Below, in pieces: positions 17,132-26,238 of a DNA stretch of 53,809 bases. Below the pieces are notes generated by a model. That model did not search any database, had not been told where the DNA came from, and worked only from the letters and a program-made list of their open reading frames with translations. The translations under genes and the position numbers were made by a program. Every line of letters starts with the position of its first letter. The stretch's first letter is position 1. Source of the DNA: Paracoccaceae bacterium (GTDB taxonomy: Bacteria > Pseudomonadota > Alphaproteobacteria > Rhodobacterales > Rhodobacteraceae); assembly GCA_020628545.1 (NCBI GenBank), contig JAHDEX010000027.1:1-53809 (forward strand), read 5' to 3'.

Positions 17132-18154
17132 TTAGCGCGTAGAGCCTCTAAAGCTGAGCAAGACTTCAACAGGAACATGCCGGGCAGTTCCCGCTCGATC
17201 CCCGTCAAGCAGTTCGGCAAGCAGCTTGCCCGTCGTGTGACCAATTCGTTTTGGGTCAACCTCGACGGTCGTAATTGATGGCGTCGAAAACCTTGAAACT
17301 TCAAAGTTTCCGAACCCGACAACGCCAATGTCTCGGGGTACGTTTTTCCCCATAGATTTGAGTACCGTAAGTGCACCGAACGCAGGCACATCAGACACAC
17401 AGAAAATGCAGTCCGTGTCTGGGAAATCTTCCACCAATTGAGGGACCGCACGTGCGCCGTCTTCAATCGACAAAGGGGGCTTTCCAATCTTCATGAGCCT
17501 GTGGTCAGACAGCCCCGCCGCTTGCATCGCCGATTGCCACCCTGCCCGTCTGGCGGCGCCTCGGGTCCATGCGTCATCGGCTTCAGATAGGAATGCGATG
17601 TTCTTGTAGCCGCGCTCAATCAATGCGCGCGTCATCTTTGCCGCTGCATCCTTGTTGGAAAAACCAATCGTATGTTGCAGAGGATCTGCCGGACGCTCCC
17701 AAAGTTCGACAACTGGAATATTTGCGTCGCTGAGCAGCTCCATCGTTCGATCTGAGTGTCCGTCGTACGATAGAACAACAGCTTCAGGTCGCCGACGCAG
17801 CATGGCTTCAACCAGCTGTTCCTCCCGCTGCTTCGAATAGTCCGTGTAGCCAAGAAGAATCTGCTGCCCAATCGCTTCCAACTCTTCCGTGAGCGCCTGC
17901 ACGGTTTCCGCAAAATGCAAGTTGTTCAGGGATGGCACCAGTACCGCAACGAAGCCCGAGCGTTTCGTTGTCAGACTGCCTGCCATCTGGTCGGGCACAT
18001 AGTTCATGTCCCGCACGACCTTCAAGATACGCTCGCGCGTTTCCTTTGAAATTGGGCTGTCTTTTTTGAGAGCGCGAGACACTGTCATCCGCGAAACGCC
18101 AGCGGCACGGGCAACGTCCCGCATGGTCACTGGTGTTTTGGGAGAAGTCGGCAT
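17132..18154 (-). CDS. LacI-family repressor of the CUT1 operon
   Basis: A 340-residue regulator. The N-terminal helix-turn-helix and hinge are VTMRDVARAAGVSRMTVSRAL onward (about residues 9-60), followed by a periplasmic-binding-protein-like sensor domain (SGFVAVLVPSLNNLHFAET...). It is closest in style to GntR/IdnR-like gluconate repressors and clearly related to the LacI gene at 26235-27239. The start at 18154 (MPTSPK) is preferred over 18211; the ribosome site is weak in either case. It lies between the CUT2 binding-protein gene and the CUT1 operon on the same strand, with the tandem operator directly after it. Confidence 0.88.
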   Translation of the reverse strand: MPTSPKTPVTMRDVARAAGVSRMTVSRALKKDSPISKETRERILKVVRDMNYVPDQMAGSLTTKRSGFVAVLVPSLNNLHFAETVQALTEELEAIGQQILLGYTDYSKQREEQLVEAMLRRRPEAVVLSYDGHSDRTMELLSDANIPVVELWERPADPLQHTIGFSNKDAAAKMTRALIERGYKNIAFLSEADDAWTRGAARRAGWQSAMQAAGLSDHRLMKIGKPPLSIEDGARAVPQLVEDFPDTDCIFCVSDVPAFGALTVLKSMGKNVPRDIGVVGFGNFEVSRFSTPSITTVEVDPKRIGHTTGKLLAELLDGDRAGTARHVPVEVLLSFRGSTR

Positions 18155-18215
18155 GAATGATGGAAGGGCCCGCTGATGTCGGGGACACATTCGCCGATCA
18201 TCAACCGCCAATCAA

Positions 18216-18240
18216 GGGCGCGGCCAATCTGGCCACGCCC
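18216..18240 (-). terminator. Hairpin after the CUT2 binding-protein gene
   Basis: A 10-bp stem with one G-U pair (18216-18225 with 18231-18240) and the loop AGATT, located 10 bp after the stop of the binding-protein gene on the - strand. The following TTGATT is only a weak U-tract, so it may terminate partially or protect the message end. Confidence 0.5.
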
Positions 18241-18249
18241 ATTGGCCCA

Positions 18250-19395
18250 CTAGCGGTTCAGGGCCCCGACGCCGGAGAACCGAAAGGCTTCCTGTTCAAG
18301 CGCATCGATCTCTTCGGCGCTCATCTGATCGTGCGCCACCGTGATCCGACCAAGAAACACAAACGGCAGTTCATCGGCGCGACCCTCAAGGTCCGCTTTG
18401 ATGGCTTCTGCCGTGGCCGCGCCAACATCGTCGCCCATGCGCATCGGGGTTGCGTCAAGCTCGCCCCGCCGGATCGCGTCGAGTTCCAGTCCCGTGCCAC
18501 CCCACCCGGTTGAGAAGATCTCCTTTTCTTTTCCAACCGAAACCTGAGCCTCCACTGAACCCATCGCCATTGCGGTGTTGGCGTTATGGATGATCGTTGC
18601 TTCAGGATACGACTGAAGAATGAGCGAGGTTCCGGCAAATCCACCTTCACGCTGATATTCGCCATAGTGCTCGTAAACCGTGGTCCAATTCCCCTTCTCT
18701 TCCACACATGCCTTGAAGTCGCCGGAGCGCTGATTGTCCGTGATGCCCGGAATACCGCGGTTCATCGCCATGACAACGTCATTGCCGAGGCGCCCAAGCA
18801 TGTAGTCACACATGGTCAACGCGCCGGCCGCCGACGAGAAGTCGAACCATGCATCGGGCTGCGGGTCGAGGTCTTTCAACGGTGTATGGAAAGCCCAAAC
18901 GTATGTCGTCAATTCCTCTTCAGCCGCAAGCTTGGAGATATTGTCTGCCTGAATGGCAAGCTCGGACGGACCAAAGACAACGTAGTCATAGATGTCTTTG
19001 TCCAGAACAACTTGGTTAGCGTAAGTCGATTGCAGCGAATGCTCGATCTGCCGCGATGCAAATTCGGTCGTTTCGTAATCGATGCCAAGCTGGTCCAGAC
19101 GCTTTGTCATTGCCAGATAGTTGCGCGCCCAAAAGTCCGACGTATCCGAAGACGGATAGATCAAAGCGATCTGAATTGGCCCATCCTGAGTACCTGTAAA
19201 TGGCACAGCTTCAGCACCGACCACGGCCTGCATCGCCTCAAGTGCGCCATCGGCATTCACTTCACCGGGGACCCAGTGGTCACGATCTTCAATCCCTGGC
19301 AGTTCCTTTAGTGGGAGCGCGGCATGGCCGTCAGCCATTGCAATGCTCGTCATTGCTATCGTGGCGGTAAGTGACGTTGTCGTAAGAAATCTCAT
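18250..19395 (-). CDS. CUT2-type sugar ABC transporter substrate-binding protein
   Basis: A 381-residue periplasmic binding protein of the type-1 (ribose/TorT-like) fold. The signal peptide is about residues 1-21 (MRFLTTT...AMADG). The sensor fold is visible from IQIALIYPSSDTSDFWARNY through TIIHNANTAMAMGSVEA. It is longer than RbsB-like proteins because of an N-terminal extension. The start at 19395 follows GGGGAGGAAACC. It completes the half-ATPase importer with 19472-20599 and 20596-21354; the ligand is not evident. Confidence 0.88.
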   Translation of the reverse strand: MRFLTTTSLTATIAMTSIAMADGHAALPLKELPGIEDRDHWVPGEVNADGALEAMQAVVGAEAVPFTGTQDGPIQIALIYPSSDTSDFWARNYLAMTKRLDQLGIDYETTEFASRQIEHSLQSTYANQVVLDKDIYDYVVFGPSELAIQADNISKLAAEEELTTYVWAFHTPLKDLDPQPDAWFDFSSAAGALTMCDYMLGRLGNDVVMAMNRGIPGITDNQRSGDFKACVEEKGNWTTVYEHYGEYQREGGFAGTSLILQSYPEATIIHNANTAMAMGSVEAQVSVGKEKEIFSTGWGGTGLELDAIRRGELDATPMRMGDDVGAATAEAIKADLEGRADELPFVFLGRITVAHDQMSAEEIDALEQEAFRFSGVGALNR

Positions 19396-19471
19396 TTTGG
19401 TTTCCTCCCCTATTATGAGATTTACGGTTTCCGTCCGAAGCGATCCTCCGGCCGGAGAAATCAGTGTCAGG

Positions 19472-20599
19472 TCAGCCGCTCGCAACCACATCGCCAGCGG
19501 TCGCACCGCCGATCGCGAGCAATGCGATCAGCAAACCGACAATGGCTGCTACAAGTCGCATCGTTTTCTGGCCTTCTGTGGTGCGAAGCCCTGCGAAAAG
19601 TCCGCTTGCGCCGTCCCGGTCTTTCTTCTGAATCCAGGCGTAAAGGGCGACCGAACTGATGATCACGAAACCCGATGCGACCGGCTGCCAGAAAAACTCA
19701 ATCCGAAGAGTCACCAGCGCATTCAGCATCATCGCGAGTAGCAAAACCCCCGAGAACGATCCGATCATCGAGGCTCGACCGCCAAAAAGAGACGTGCCAC
19801 CGACCACTACGGCCGCGATCACATGCAGATTGAAGAATGGTGCCATGGTCGCCTGGATCGCGTTCTGTTTGCCGGTCAGCATCAAACCCGCAAGAGCCGC
19901 ACATGCTCCACACAGCACATAGGCATAGACCTTGTATCGGTTCACACCGATGCCCGTTAGTTCAGCCGATTCAGGACTGGAACCGATAGCGACAGTATAG
20001 CGGCCAAAGTAGGTCCGCTTGAGCACAAAGTACCCCAGCACCATCGTCAGCATCCCGACAATGGCTGGCGTCGGGATCAAAAACGGTGTCTGCCCACGAC
20101 CAAGCTCTGTCAGTACATCCGGGAACCGCGCAAGGACCAGGCCTTTCGCCAAGAGCAACGCCAGCCCTTTGTACACAAGGTCCATCGCAAGCGTCCCAAT
20201 AAGATCCGGAACGTTAAACCGCGTGATGATCAGTCCGTTAATCAGCCCCAAGAACGCACCAATGGTCAGCGCAATTGGAATGCCGACGTAGATCGAAAAG
20301 CCAAACTGCTTCACGAGGAACGCCATGATGATTGACGACAAAACGGCAACTGACCCCACAGACAAGTCGATGCCGCGTAGCGTGATGACAAACGTCATCG
20401 CCATCGCCATCGGCATATAGAGAGCCGCGTCCTGAAGAATGAGGGTCAGATTGTCAGGGCGGAAAAAACGTGAGGGTGAGGCGAAGGCCATAAAGACAAT
20501 GATGGCCAAAATCATCGCCATCGGCGCGATGATTGCCATGTAGGGTTCAAGCCGTTCCGATAGCGGCTGCTTCGGGGCTTCTAGTGTTGCAGTGTTCAC
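19472..20599 (-). CDS. CUT2 sugar ABC transporter permease (RbsC/FrcC type)
   Basis: A 375-residue permease with eight to ten membrane helices and conserved motifs of the RbsC family: GIDLSVGSVAVLSS and GTSLFGGRASMIGSFSG. The start is a GTG at 20599 preceded by AAGGAGGAC and overlapping the ATPase stop (GTGA). It has a C-terminal cytoplasmic stretch (QKKDRDGAS) and one more helix. It forms a homodimeric channel with the half-size ATPase upstream. Confidence 0.9.
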   Translation of the reverse strand: MNTATLEAPKQPLSERLEPYMAIIAPMAMILAIIVFMAFASPSRFFRPDNLTLILQDAALYMPMAMAMTFVITLRGIDLSVGSVAVLSSIIMAFLVKQFGFSIYVGIPIALTIGAFLGLINGLIITRFNVPDLIGTLAMDLVYKGLALLLAKGLVLARFPDVLTELGRGQTPFLIPTPAIVGMLTMVLGYFVLKRTYFGRYTVAIGSSPESAELTGIGVNRYKVYAYVLCGACAALAGLMLTGKQNAIQATMAPFFNLHVIAAVVVGGTSLFGGRASMIGSFSGVLLLAMMLNALVTLRIEFFWQPVASGFVIISSVALYAWIQKKDRDGASGLFAGLRTTEGQKTMRLVAAIVGLLIALLAIGGATAGDVVASG

Positions 20600-21354
20600 G
20601 CGGCGTCCTCCTTTGCTCCAACGATCAAGCCCAGCACCTCTTGGGTGGAGCTTTCGGAGGTGAGAACGACGCCGACGTTCTGACCGCGGCGCTGCACATG
20701 CACGCGGTCCGCGACTTCAAACACGTCATCCAGAGAGTGGCTGATGAGGATCACGGCAAGACCCTGTTCCTTCAGCGATTTGATGAGTTTCAACGTCCGC
20801 GCGGTCTCTTGCGGACCAAGTGCTGCGGTCGGCTCGTCCATCACGAGAACCCGGAGCCCCGTGTGATAAACAGCGCGCGCGATGGCCACAGCCTGTCGTT
20901 GGCCGCCGGATAGGCTGTCCGTTTGCGCATCAAGCGACCTCAGCCGCACGCCGAGCCGTTCCATCAAGACACGTTCGGTTTCCGACCGCATCTTCTTGTT
21001 GTCCAGCAATGTGATACCGAAGACTTTCTTGGTCAGCTCGTTCCCAAGAAACATGTTGGCAGCGGGATCAAGATGATCTGCCAGGGCAAGCGTCTGATAA
21101 ACCGCGTCAATGCCCGCATCGATGGCATCGGCGTGGTTCGAAAACGCGACCTTTTCGCCATCAAGATAGATGTCCCCTTCGGTCGGTTGGTAGACGCCCG
21201 TCAAAACCTTGATCAGTGTGGATTTCCCGGCTCCGTTGTCTCCGACGATGGCCAGAACCTCACCAGCGTAAGCTTCAAGATCAACGTCCGAGAGAGCAGT
21301 AACCCCGCCAAATCGCTTTGTTATTCCGCTCATTCGCACAAGTGGTTCAGCCAT
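20596..21354 (-). CDS. CUT2 sugar ABC transporter half-size ATPase (FrcA type)
   Basis: A 252-residue single ABC domain, unlike the double ATPases usual in CUT2 systems but like FrcA of rhizobial fructose importers. Motifs are Walker A GDNGAGKSTLIK, Q-loop VYQTLALAD, signature LSGGQRQAVAIARAV, Walker B VLVMDEPTAALGP and switch ISHS. The ATG at 21354 follows GGAGACGAG. As a single-domain ATPase it should act as a homodimer on the permease encoded next, which it overlaps by 4 bp. Confidence 0.92.
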   Translation of the reverse strand: MAEPLVRMSGITKRFGGVTALSDVDLEAYAGEVLAIVGDNGAGKSTLIKVLTGVYQPTEGDIYLDGEKVAFSNHADAIDAGIDAVYQTLALADHLDPAANMFLGNELTKKVFGITLLDNKKMRSETERVLMERLGVRLRSLDAQTDSLSGGQRQAVAIARAVYHTGLRVLVMDEPTAALGPQETARTLKLIKSLKEQGLAVILISHSLDDVFEVADRVHVQRRGQNVGVVLTSESSTQEVLGLIVGAKEDAA

Positions 21355-21478
21355 GAGCTCGTCTCCTTTTTGGACAAACGAGGCCTGTCGGTCGCCGAAG
21401 CCACCAAGCGCGTCGTCATCAAAATTGTGAAAGGCCGAGAGCCCCTTTAAGCGTCAGGGACCCTCGCAGGGAGATTGC

Positions 21479-22522
21479 TTACTTGCCCCAGATCGTCGCG
21501 TAAGCTTCGCGGTACGGGATGTCCGGATCAAAGGCGTTGCCGTCGCCCATTTTGGCGAGTCCTTCGGGGGTCACCAGCGCGGGCGATGTCACGTAGCCAG
21601 AGCAGGCTTCACCCTGAATGGCGCGGTTTAACTCATCCACCAGCTGCCAGCCCTGAAGGTTAAGTGGTTCCGCGACAGTGATCGCCTGATATCCGCCTGA
21701 GCGAATGCGCTGGAAAGCGGCCTCAGAACCGTCGCCGGCAGAGCCAGCCTGCGGCCCGGCTTCAGGTGAAAGACCCGCAGCAGCGAGCGACGGCCCCATA
21801 AAGTCGAAATAGAGGTCGTTGATCGCAAGAGAATGAGTCCAGCTGTCACCGTATTTCTGCAGAAGGCTCGTCGTGAGCGGCCCCATCCGGCTGGATGTAT
21901 CCGCGATTGGTGTATCGACATACTCAAGCACTGTGCCACCGGCGGCTTCGACTGTTTCTTTCAGTCGGTCAGCCTTATCGATGGCGATCTGGTAGGTGCT
22001 GTCAGTGAAGATCACGACGCCAATATCCTCACCCCCATCGCCGATCGCCCATTCGGCGGCCACCTCTGAGACGGTCATTGCATCAGTAGAGACATTAGCG
22101 AAAATTCCGCCAGGCGCGTCGCACCCGATCTTCGGGCCGGAATGCCAAGCGACCATTGGCATGTTCGCATTGACCACATTTTCCAGAGCGGCTTGCTGTT
22201 CCACCGCATCGAAACCGTTGATGATGATGCCATCAGCCTGCAGGGCCAACGCCTGACCAATTGCTGCAGTTCGTCCCTGGATCGAACCTGCTCCATCAAG
22301 TACGCGGACTTCCCAACCAATGGCCGCAGCGGCCTCTTCGACGCCATCGGTTACACCGAGGATCCCGCCATTCTTCAAGTCTCCCGCGACAACCACGATC
22401 GACTTGCCTTCGGCGGCGGTCGGCCCTGCAGTGGGCCCATCCCATGCCGTTTCGGCCAGAGCCGATAGGCTGCTAAGTAATGTCGTGGCCATAAGCCCCG
22501 TGATGAATGTTCTCTTTTGCAT
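21479..22522 (-). CDS. CUT2 sugar ABC transporter substrate-binding protein
   Basis: A 347-residue periplasmic protein with a signal peptide of about 23 residues (MQKRTF...SALAET). A type-1 periplasmic binding fold runs from SIVVVAGDLKNGGILGV; the hinge segment DGIIINGFDAVEQQAAL and the C-terminal LNLQGWQLVDELNRAI are typical. The ATG follows GGGAGGAAAC. Together with the permease and double ATPase upstream in the same direction it forms a complete importer. The two cysteines could be disulfide-bonded. The ligand is unknown; sugar acids are suggested by the nearby catabolic genes. Confidence 0.88.
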   Translation of the reverse strand: MQKRTFITGLMATTLLSSLSALAETAWDGPTAGPTAAEGKSIVVVAGDLKNGGILGVTDGVEEAAAAIGWEVRVLDGAGSIQGRTAAIGQALALQADGIIINGFDAVEQQAALENVVNANMPMVAWHSGPKIGCDAPGGIFANVSTDAMTVSEVAAEWAIGDGGEDIGVVIFTDSTYQIAIDKADRLKETVEAAGGTVLEYVDTPIADTSSRMGPLTTSLLQKYGDSWTHSLAINDLYFDFMGPSLAAAGLSPEAGPQAGSAGDGSEAAFQRIRSGGYQAITVAEPLNLQGWQLVDELNRAIQGEACSGYVTSPALVTPEGLAKMGDGNAFDPDIPYREAYATIWGK

Positions 22523-22552
22523 AGTTTCCTCCCTTGAATGCGAATGAAGTGT

Positions 22553-23575
22553 TCAGCGTTTTTCAGCGCCCTTTTTGCGTTGGGCATAACCGGCGATACC
22601 GATTGCGATCAGCAACGTGACGCCATTGAACAGCGGCTCGACCCAGAATGAGCCACCGAATTGCTGGATGCCGGAAATGCCCACGGCAAGGATTGCGACG
22701 CCAACGATTGTGCCCCACACGTTGACCCGGCCCGGCTTGATCGTCGTCGACCCAAGAAATGCGCCCACCAAAGCTGGCAGCAGAAATTCGAGGCCAACGC
22801 TGGCCTGACCAATGCGCAGCTTCGCGGCCAATAGAACTCCGGCCAGGGCTGTCATCATCCCCGACGCGACAAAGGCGCTGATGACGTATTTGCGTGTTGG
22901 AATACCGTTCAGTTGCGCGGCACGCTGGTTCGCGCCGATGGCATAAAGGTATCGGCCGACCGGCGTGTATTCGAGCACGATCCACATGATGACTGTGATA
23001 GCCAAGAGGTAGTAGCCAGTGATCGGCAAACCAAAGACGAAGGTGTTGTTCAGCGCATAAAAGCCGTCGGGCAGGACACCGACCATCTGCCGACCTCCGG
23101 TGTGCCACAGCGCCAGTGCATAAAGCACCGTTCCCGTTCCAAGTGTGGCGATGAAGCTGTCGATCTTTGCAACTTCGACCAAAAGCCCGTTCAAGAAGCC
23201 TGTAAAAGCGCCAAGCGCCAGCACAGCAATCACCGCAACCGGCCATGGAAGGCCGAGCGACGTTTGAAGACTGATTGCCAGAATGTGCCAAAGCACAATG
23301 CCGTAGCCGACGGTCAGATCGATGCGACCCGCGGCCATCGGGATCATCGCACCAAGGCTTAGAAGCGCGATGATCGCTTTATCGCTGACGATTGACCGCA
23401 GGTTCAACATCGTCGGGAAGGTGTTTGGCAACAGGATCGAAAAGAGAGCGATCAGAAACACCATCAAAATGACCAAGCCGTAGACTGGCAGGAACCGCAT
23501 CATTTTCTTGCCGAACGTCAAACCACGCAGCTCAGCCTTGGTCGGTTCCAAAGCGTTGGATTCAAGCGATTGCAT
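22553..23575 (-). CDS. CUT2 sugar ABC transporter permease
   Basis: A 340-residue RbsC-like permease with about eight to ten helices. The conserved AGRIDLTVGYGIVLWHI replaces the usual GIDLSVG segment, and GAFLGSTTIKPGRVNVWGT matches the family's second motif. It overlaps the ATPase gene upstream by 14 bp and precedes the binding protein by 30 bp. The replacement of the family's GIDLS by RIDLT is a mild variation. Confidence 0.9.
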   Translation of the reverse strand: MQSLESNALEPTKAELRGLTFGKKMMRFLPVYGLVILMVFLIALFSILLPNTFPTMLNLRSIVSDKAIIALLSLGAMIPMAAGRIDLTVGYGIVLWHILAISLQTSLGLPWPVAVIAVLALGAFTGFLNGLLVEVAKIDSFIATLGTGTVLYALALWHTGGRQMVGVLPDGFYALNNTFVFGLPITGYYLLAITVIMWIVLEYTPVGRYLYAIGANQRAAQLNGIPTRKYVISAFVASGMMTALAGVLLAAKLRIGQASVGLEFLLPALVGAFLGSTTIKPGRVNVWGTIVGVAILAVGISGIQQFGGSFWVEPLFNGVTLLIAIGIAGYAQRKKGAEKR

Positions 23576-25088
23576 GGGACGTGTCCTTCTGAATTGAAGC
23601 GTTGCCAGCCGATGCGGACTGGATCAGGTTTTCAGTGCTCAAACGGGTTCCGCCAAGTTCATCCACGATGGTGCCCTGACTGAAGACAATTGCGCGGTGG
23701 CAGATTGCGGCGATCTCTTCGAAGTCGGTCGAAATCACGAGGATCCCGACGCCATCGCCCAACGCGCGGTTCATGAGCGCATAGATCTCCGACTTTGCGC
23801 CAACATCGACACCAGCTGTCGGGTCTTCGCAAAGAAGCAATTTGCGATTGGTGGCCAGCCAGCGCCCCATCACAACTTTCTGTTGGTTCCCACCAGATAG
23901 TGCTTCGATCGCAAGGCTCGGATCGTTCGGAGAAAGGCCCAGTTCAGCACCAATGATTGCGGCCTGTTCAGCCTCAGTCTTCGGCGACAGCAGGTTCAAC
24001 AGCTTTCGACCGATGCTTTCCGGGTTGAGGAATGTGTTTTCGCGGATGGACAGGCTCATCGCAACGGATTCCTCAGTGCGGTCGCGCGCGATCAGCCCCA
24101 CACCGGCTGCGAGGGCCTTTTGAGGATTGGAAAGGTCGGGTGAACTTCCGTCGAGCGTGACACGGCCATCGAACGCCGCCAGCCCGAAAAGTGCACGAGA
24201 GATAGCTTCGTGCCCGGCGCCGCGCAGGCCGACCAGTCCGACAATCTCATTTTGTTGCAGCGTGAAGTTCAGTGGGCCAATGCCCCCTACCCTAAAGTCG
24301 TCCAGCCGCAGAACCTCTTTGCCCGGCGCGTCCGTGACCTTGGCCGTCTCACGGGTTTTACGGCCAACGATTTTTTGCACCAGCTCTTCCGGCGTGGTGT
24401 GCGCGATATCTCGTACGCCAACCATTTCGCCGTCCCTCAGGACAGCAACGCGGTCGGCAATCTCAAAAATTTCGTCCAACCTGTGGCTGACATAGATCAT
24501 TCCGACACCGCGTTCGCGCAACGGACGGATAGCTGCAAATAGGCGGCCGACTTCATCAGCTGGCAAAGACGCCGTTGGCTCGTCCAACACAAGAAATTCG
24601 CTGTCGACGGCCAATGCACGAGCGATTGCCACCAGTGACTTTTCGGTGCGCGAAAGGTTCTCAACTCTTGCCGTCGGTTCAAATTCGCAATCGACCTTCT
24701 TCAGCGCATCTGCCGCAAATGCCTCGACCTCGCTCCACTTGATCAGGCCGTTCCTTTTCGAGAAGCCAAGGGCGAGGGCGATATTTTCGGCCACTGTCAT
24801 CCACTCAATCAGGCCAAGGTCCTGGTGGATGAATGCAACTTTCTGACGCTCGCCAAACCCGGCCGGGCGATGTTCATACGGTTCGCCATCGATCAGGACC
24901 CGGCCCTTGTCAGGCGTGTGAATTCCACCAAGAACTTTGATGAGCGTTGACTTGCCAGCACCGTTCTCGCCAAGCAGGGCAACGATCTCGCCGCGACCTA
25001 CAGAAAGCGATACATCGCGCAGCGCATAGGTGCCGCCGAAGTGCTTATCGATCCGATCGAAAAATAGCCCTGATTGTAGGTTCTGCAT
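23562..25088 (-). CDS. CUT2 sugar ABC transporter double ATPase (RbsA type)
   Basis: A 508-residue protein with two ABC domains. The first has Walker A GENGAGKSTLIK, a divergent signature LSRTEKSLVAIARAL and Walker B FLVLDEPTASLP. The second has a degenerate P-loop (VGLRGAGHEAISRAL) but a good signature, LSGGNQQKVVMGRWL, and a Walker B written LLLCEDPTAGVD. One competent and one degenerate site is usual in this family. It is the first gene of a - strand importer operon. It diverges from the LacI gene at 25201 across a 112-bp region holding two operator repeats. Confidence 0.93.
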   Translation of the reverse strand: MQNLQSGLFFDRIDKHFGGTYALRDVSLSVGRGEIVALLGENGAGKSTLIKVLGGIHTPDKGRVLIDGEPYEHRPAGFGERQKVAFIHQDLGLIEWMTVAENIALALGFSKRNGLIKWSEVEAFAADALKKVDCEFEPTARVENLSRTEKSLVAIARALAVDSEFLVLDEPTASLPADEVGRLFAAIRPLRERGVGMIYVSHRLDEIFEIADRVAVLRDGEMVGVRDIAHTTPEELVQKIVGRKTRETAKVTDAPGKEVLRLDDFRVGGIGPLNFTLQQNEIVGLVGLRGAGHEAISRALFGLAAFDGRVTLDGSSPDLSNPQKALAAGVGLIARDRTEESVAMSLSIRENTFLNPESIGRKLLNLLSPKTEAEQAAIIGAELGLSPNDPSLAIEALSGGNQQKVVMGRWLATNRKLLLCEDPTAGVDVGAKSEIYALMNRALGDGVGILVISTDFEEIAAICHRAIVFSQGTIVDELGGTRLSTENLIQSASAGNASIQKDTSHAIA

Positions 25089-25116
25089 CCAGTGCCCCTC
25101 CCCAGGCCAGGACTTG

Positions 25117-25188
25117 AGTTACCCGTAACGTTACGCTAATGCTTCACACAAACCTTGAGCCTGTCAAGAACTAAGTTACCCGTAACGT
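25117..25188. promoter_or_regulatory. Paired 15-bp LacI/GntR-type operator repeats
   Basis: AGTTACCCGTAACGT occurs twice exactly, at 25117-25131 and 25174-25188, in the intergenic region between the divergent ATPase and LacI genes. Each has GTTAC/GTAAC half-sites; the first continues into the palindrome CGTAACGTTACG. E. coli GntR/IdnR sites are of similar form. The right copy ends 12 bp before the LacI start, suggesting autoregulation, and the left copy lies about 30 bp before the importer start. Simultaneous binding or looping over 57 bp is possible. Confidence 0.7.
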
Positions 25189-25200
25189 AAAACTGAAGAT

Positions 25201-26238
25201 ATGGTCGAAAAAAGTAATAAAAACAGTAAGGTAAGCCTATCTCAGGTTGCACGTGAAGCAGGCGTCTCAAAGATGACTGCAAGCCGGGTTTTACGTGATG
25301 AAGGGGGTTACTCGGAAACAACACGCCAGAAGGTGATGGCCAAAGTGGACGAGCTTGGCTACCTGCCGAATCGTTTGGCCACAGTCTTTGCCGGTGACAA
25401 GGCTTCAACCTTTGTCGGCGTGTCCATCCCCGACCTCGGAAATGAGGTGTTTTCGCAGGTTCTGGAGGGCATTGATCGCAAATTGGGAGCGCTTGGACAC
25501 CAGTCCGTTTTGGGGCTCACCCAGCACACTTTGGACGAAGAAGAAAGCTGGATCCGAACTGTACTTTCATGGCAACCGGCAGGGCTTATTCTCACCGGTC
25601 GTTACCATTCTCCAGCAGCGCTCGACATGTTGCGCAATGCCGGGATTCCGATCGTAGAGATCTGGGACCTGAACTCCAGCCCTCTCGATATCAGCGTTGG
25701 CATCAATCACTTTGACGCAGGCTTCGACATGGGTCGGTATCTAATCGCCTGCGGATATCGCAGGATTGGCTACGTCGGGACGTCCCACGATACTGCAAAC
25801 GCCGCCTCTACAAGGCTCGAAGGCTTCTGCAAAGCTGTTGAAAGTGGCGGTGGTTCGGTGGAGCGGCAGCTTTGCCTGCACGATACAGCAACCTTCTATC
25901 CAGGCTTCTATGGGACGGAGCAGTTGCTGGGCTCTGTCAATGATATCGAATGCATCTTTTACCAGAATGACGCCATGGCCTTTGGTGGTCTCCAATTCTG
26001 CGAGAGTCGTGGTCTGAGCATACCCGGGGACATTGGCATCGCCGGTTGGGGAGATCTGCCAATTTCTTCGGTTCTCACGAAACGCCTGACGTCGATGCAT
26101 GTACCGCATCTCAAGTTAGGACAAGTCGCCGCTGAGATGATGATGGCGCGCCTTTCAGATGAACCCGTTGAGCGGTGTCGCGATATCGGCTTCAAGCTGA
26201 TTCCGGGCTCCACGGTTCGCAGTTCGGATCGGGATTAA
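25201..26238 (+). CDS. LacI-family repressor, divergent from the CUT2 operon
   Basis: A 345-residue regulator with an N-terminal helix-turn-helix (VSLSQVAREAGVSKMTASRVL, about residues 11-31) and a sugar-binding-like effector domain. It probably represses the importer operon starting at 25088 and itself through the repeated AGTTACCCGTAACGT sites. Its stop overlaps that of the convergent LacI gene: both TAA codons are formed by the TTAA at 26235-26238. Effector unknown; a sugar acid is the reasonable guess from context. Confidence 0.9.
   Translation: MVEKSNKNSKVSLSQVAREAGVSKMTASRVLRDEGGYSETTRQKVMAKVDELGYLPNRLATVFAGDKASTFVGVSIPDLGNEVFSQVLEGIDRKLGALGHQSVLGLTQHTLDEEESWIRTVLSWQPAGLILTGRYHSPAALDMLRNAGIPIVEIWDLNSSPLDISVGINHFDAGFDMGRYLIACGYRRIGYVGTSHDTANAASTRLEGFCKAVESGGGSVERQLCLHDTATFYPGFYGTEQLLGSVNDIECIFYQNDAMAFGGLQFCESRGLSIPGDIGIAGWGDLPISSVLTKRLTSMHVPHLKLGQVAAEMMMARLSDEPVERCRDIGFKLIPGSTVRSSDRD

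Noticed and set aside
18586..19311. 241-codon open frame antisense to the CUT2 binding-protein gene
   Set aside because: Shadow of a well-supported gene; no family resemblance and no start signal.
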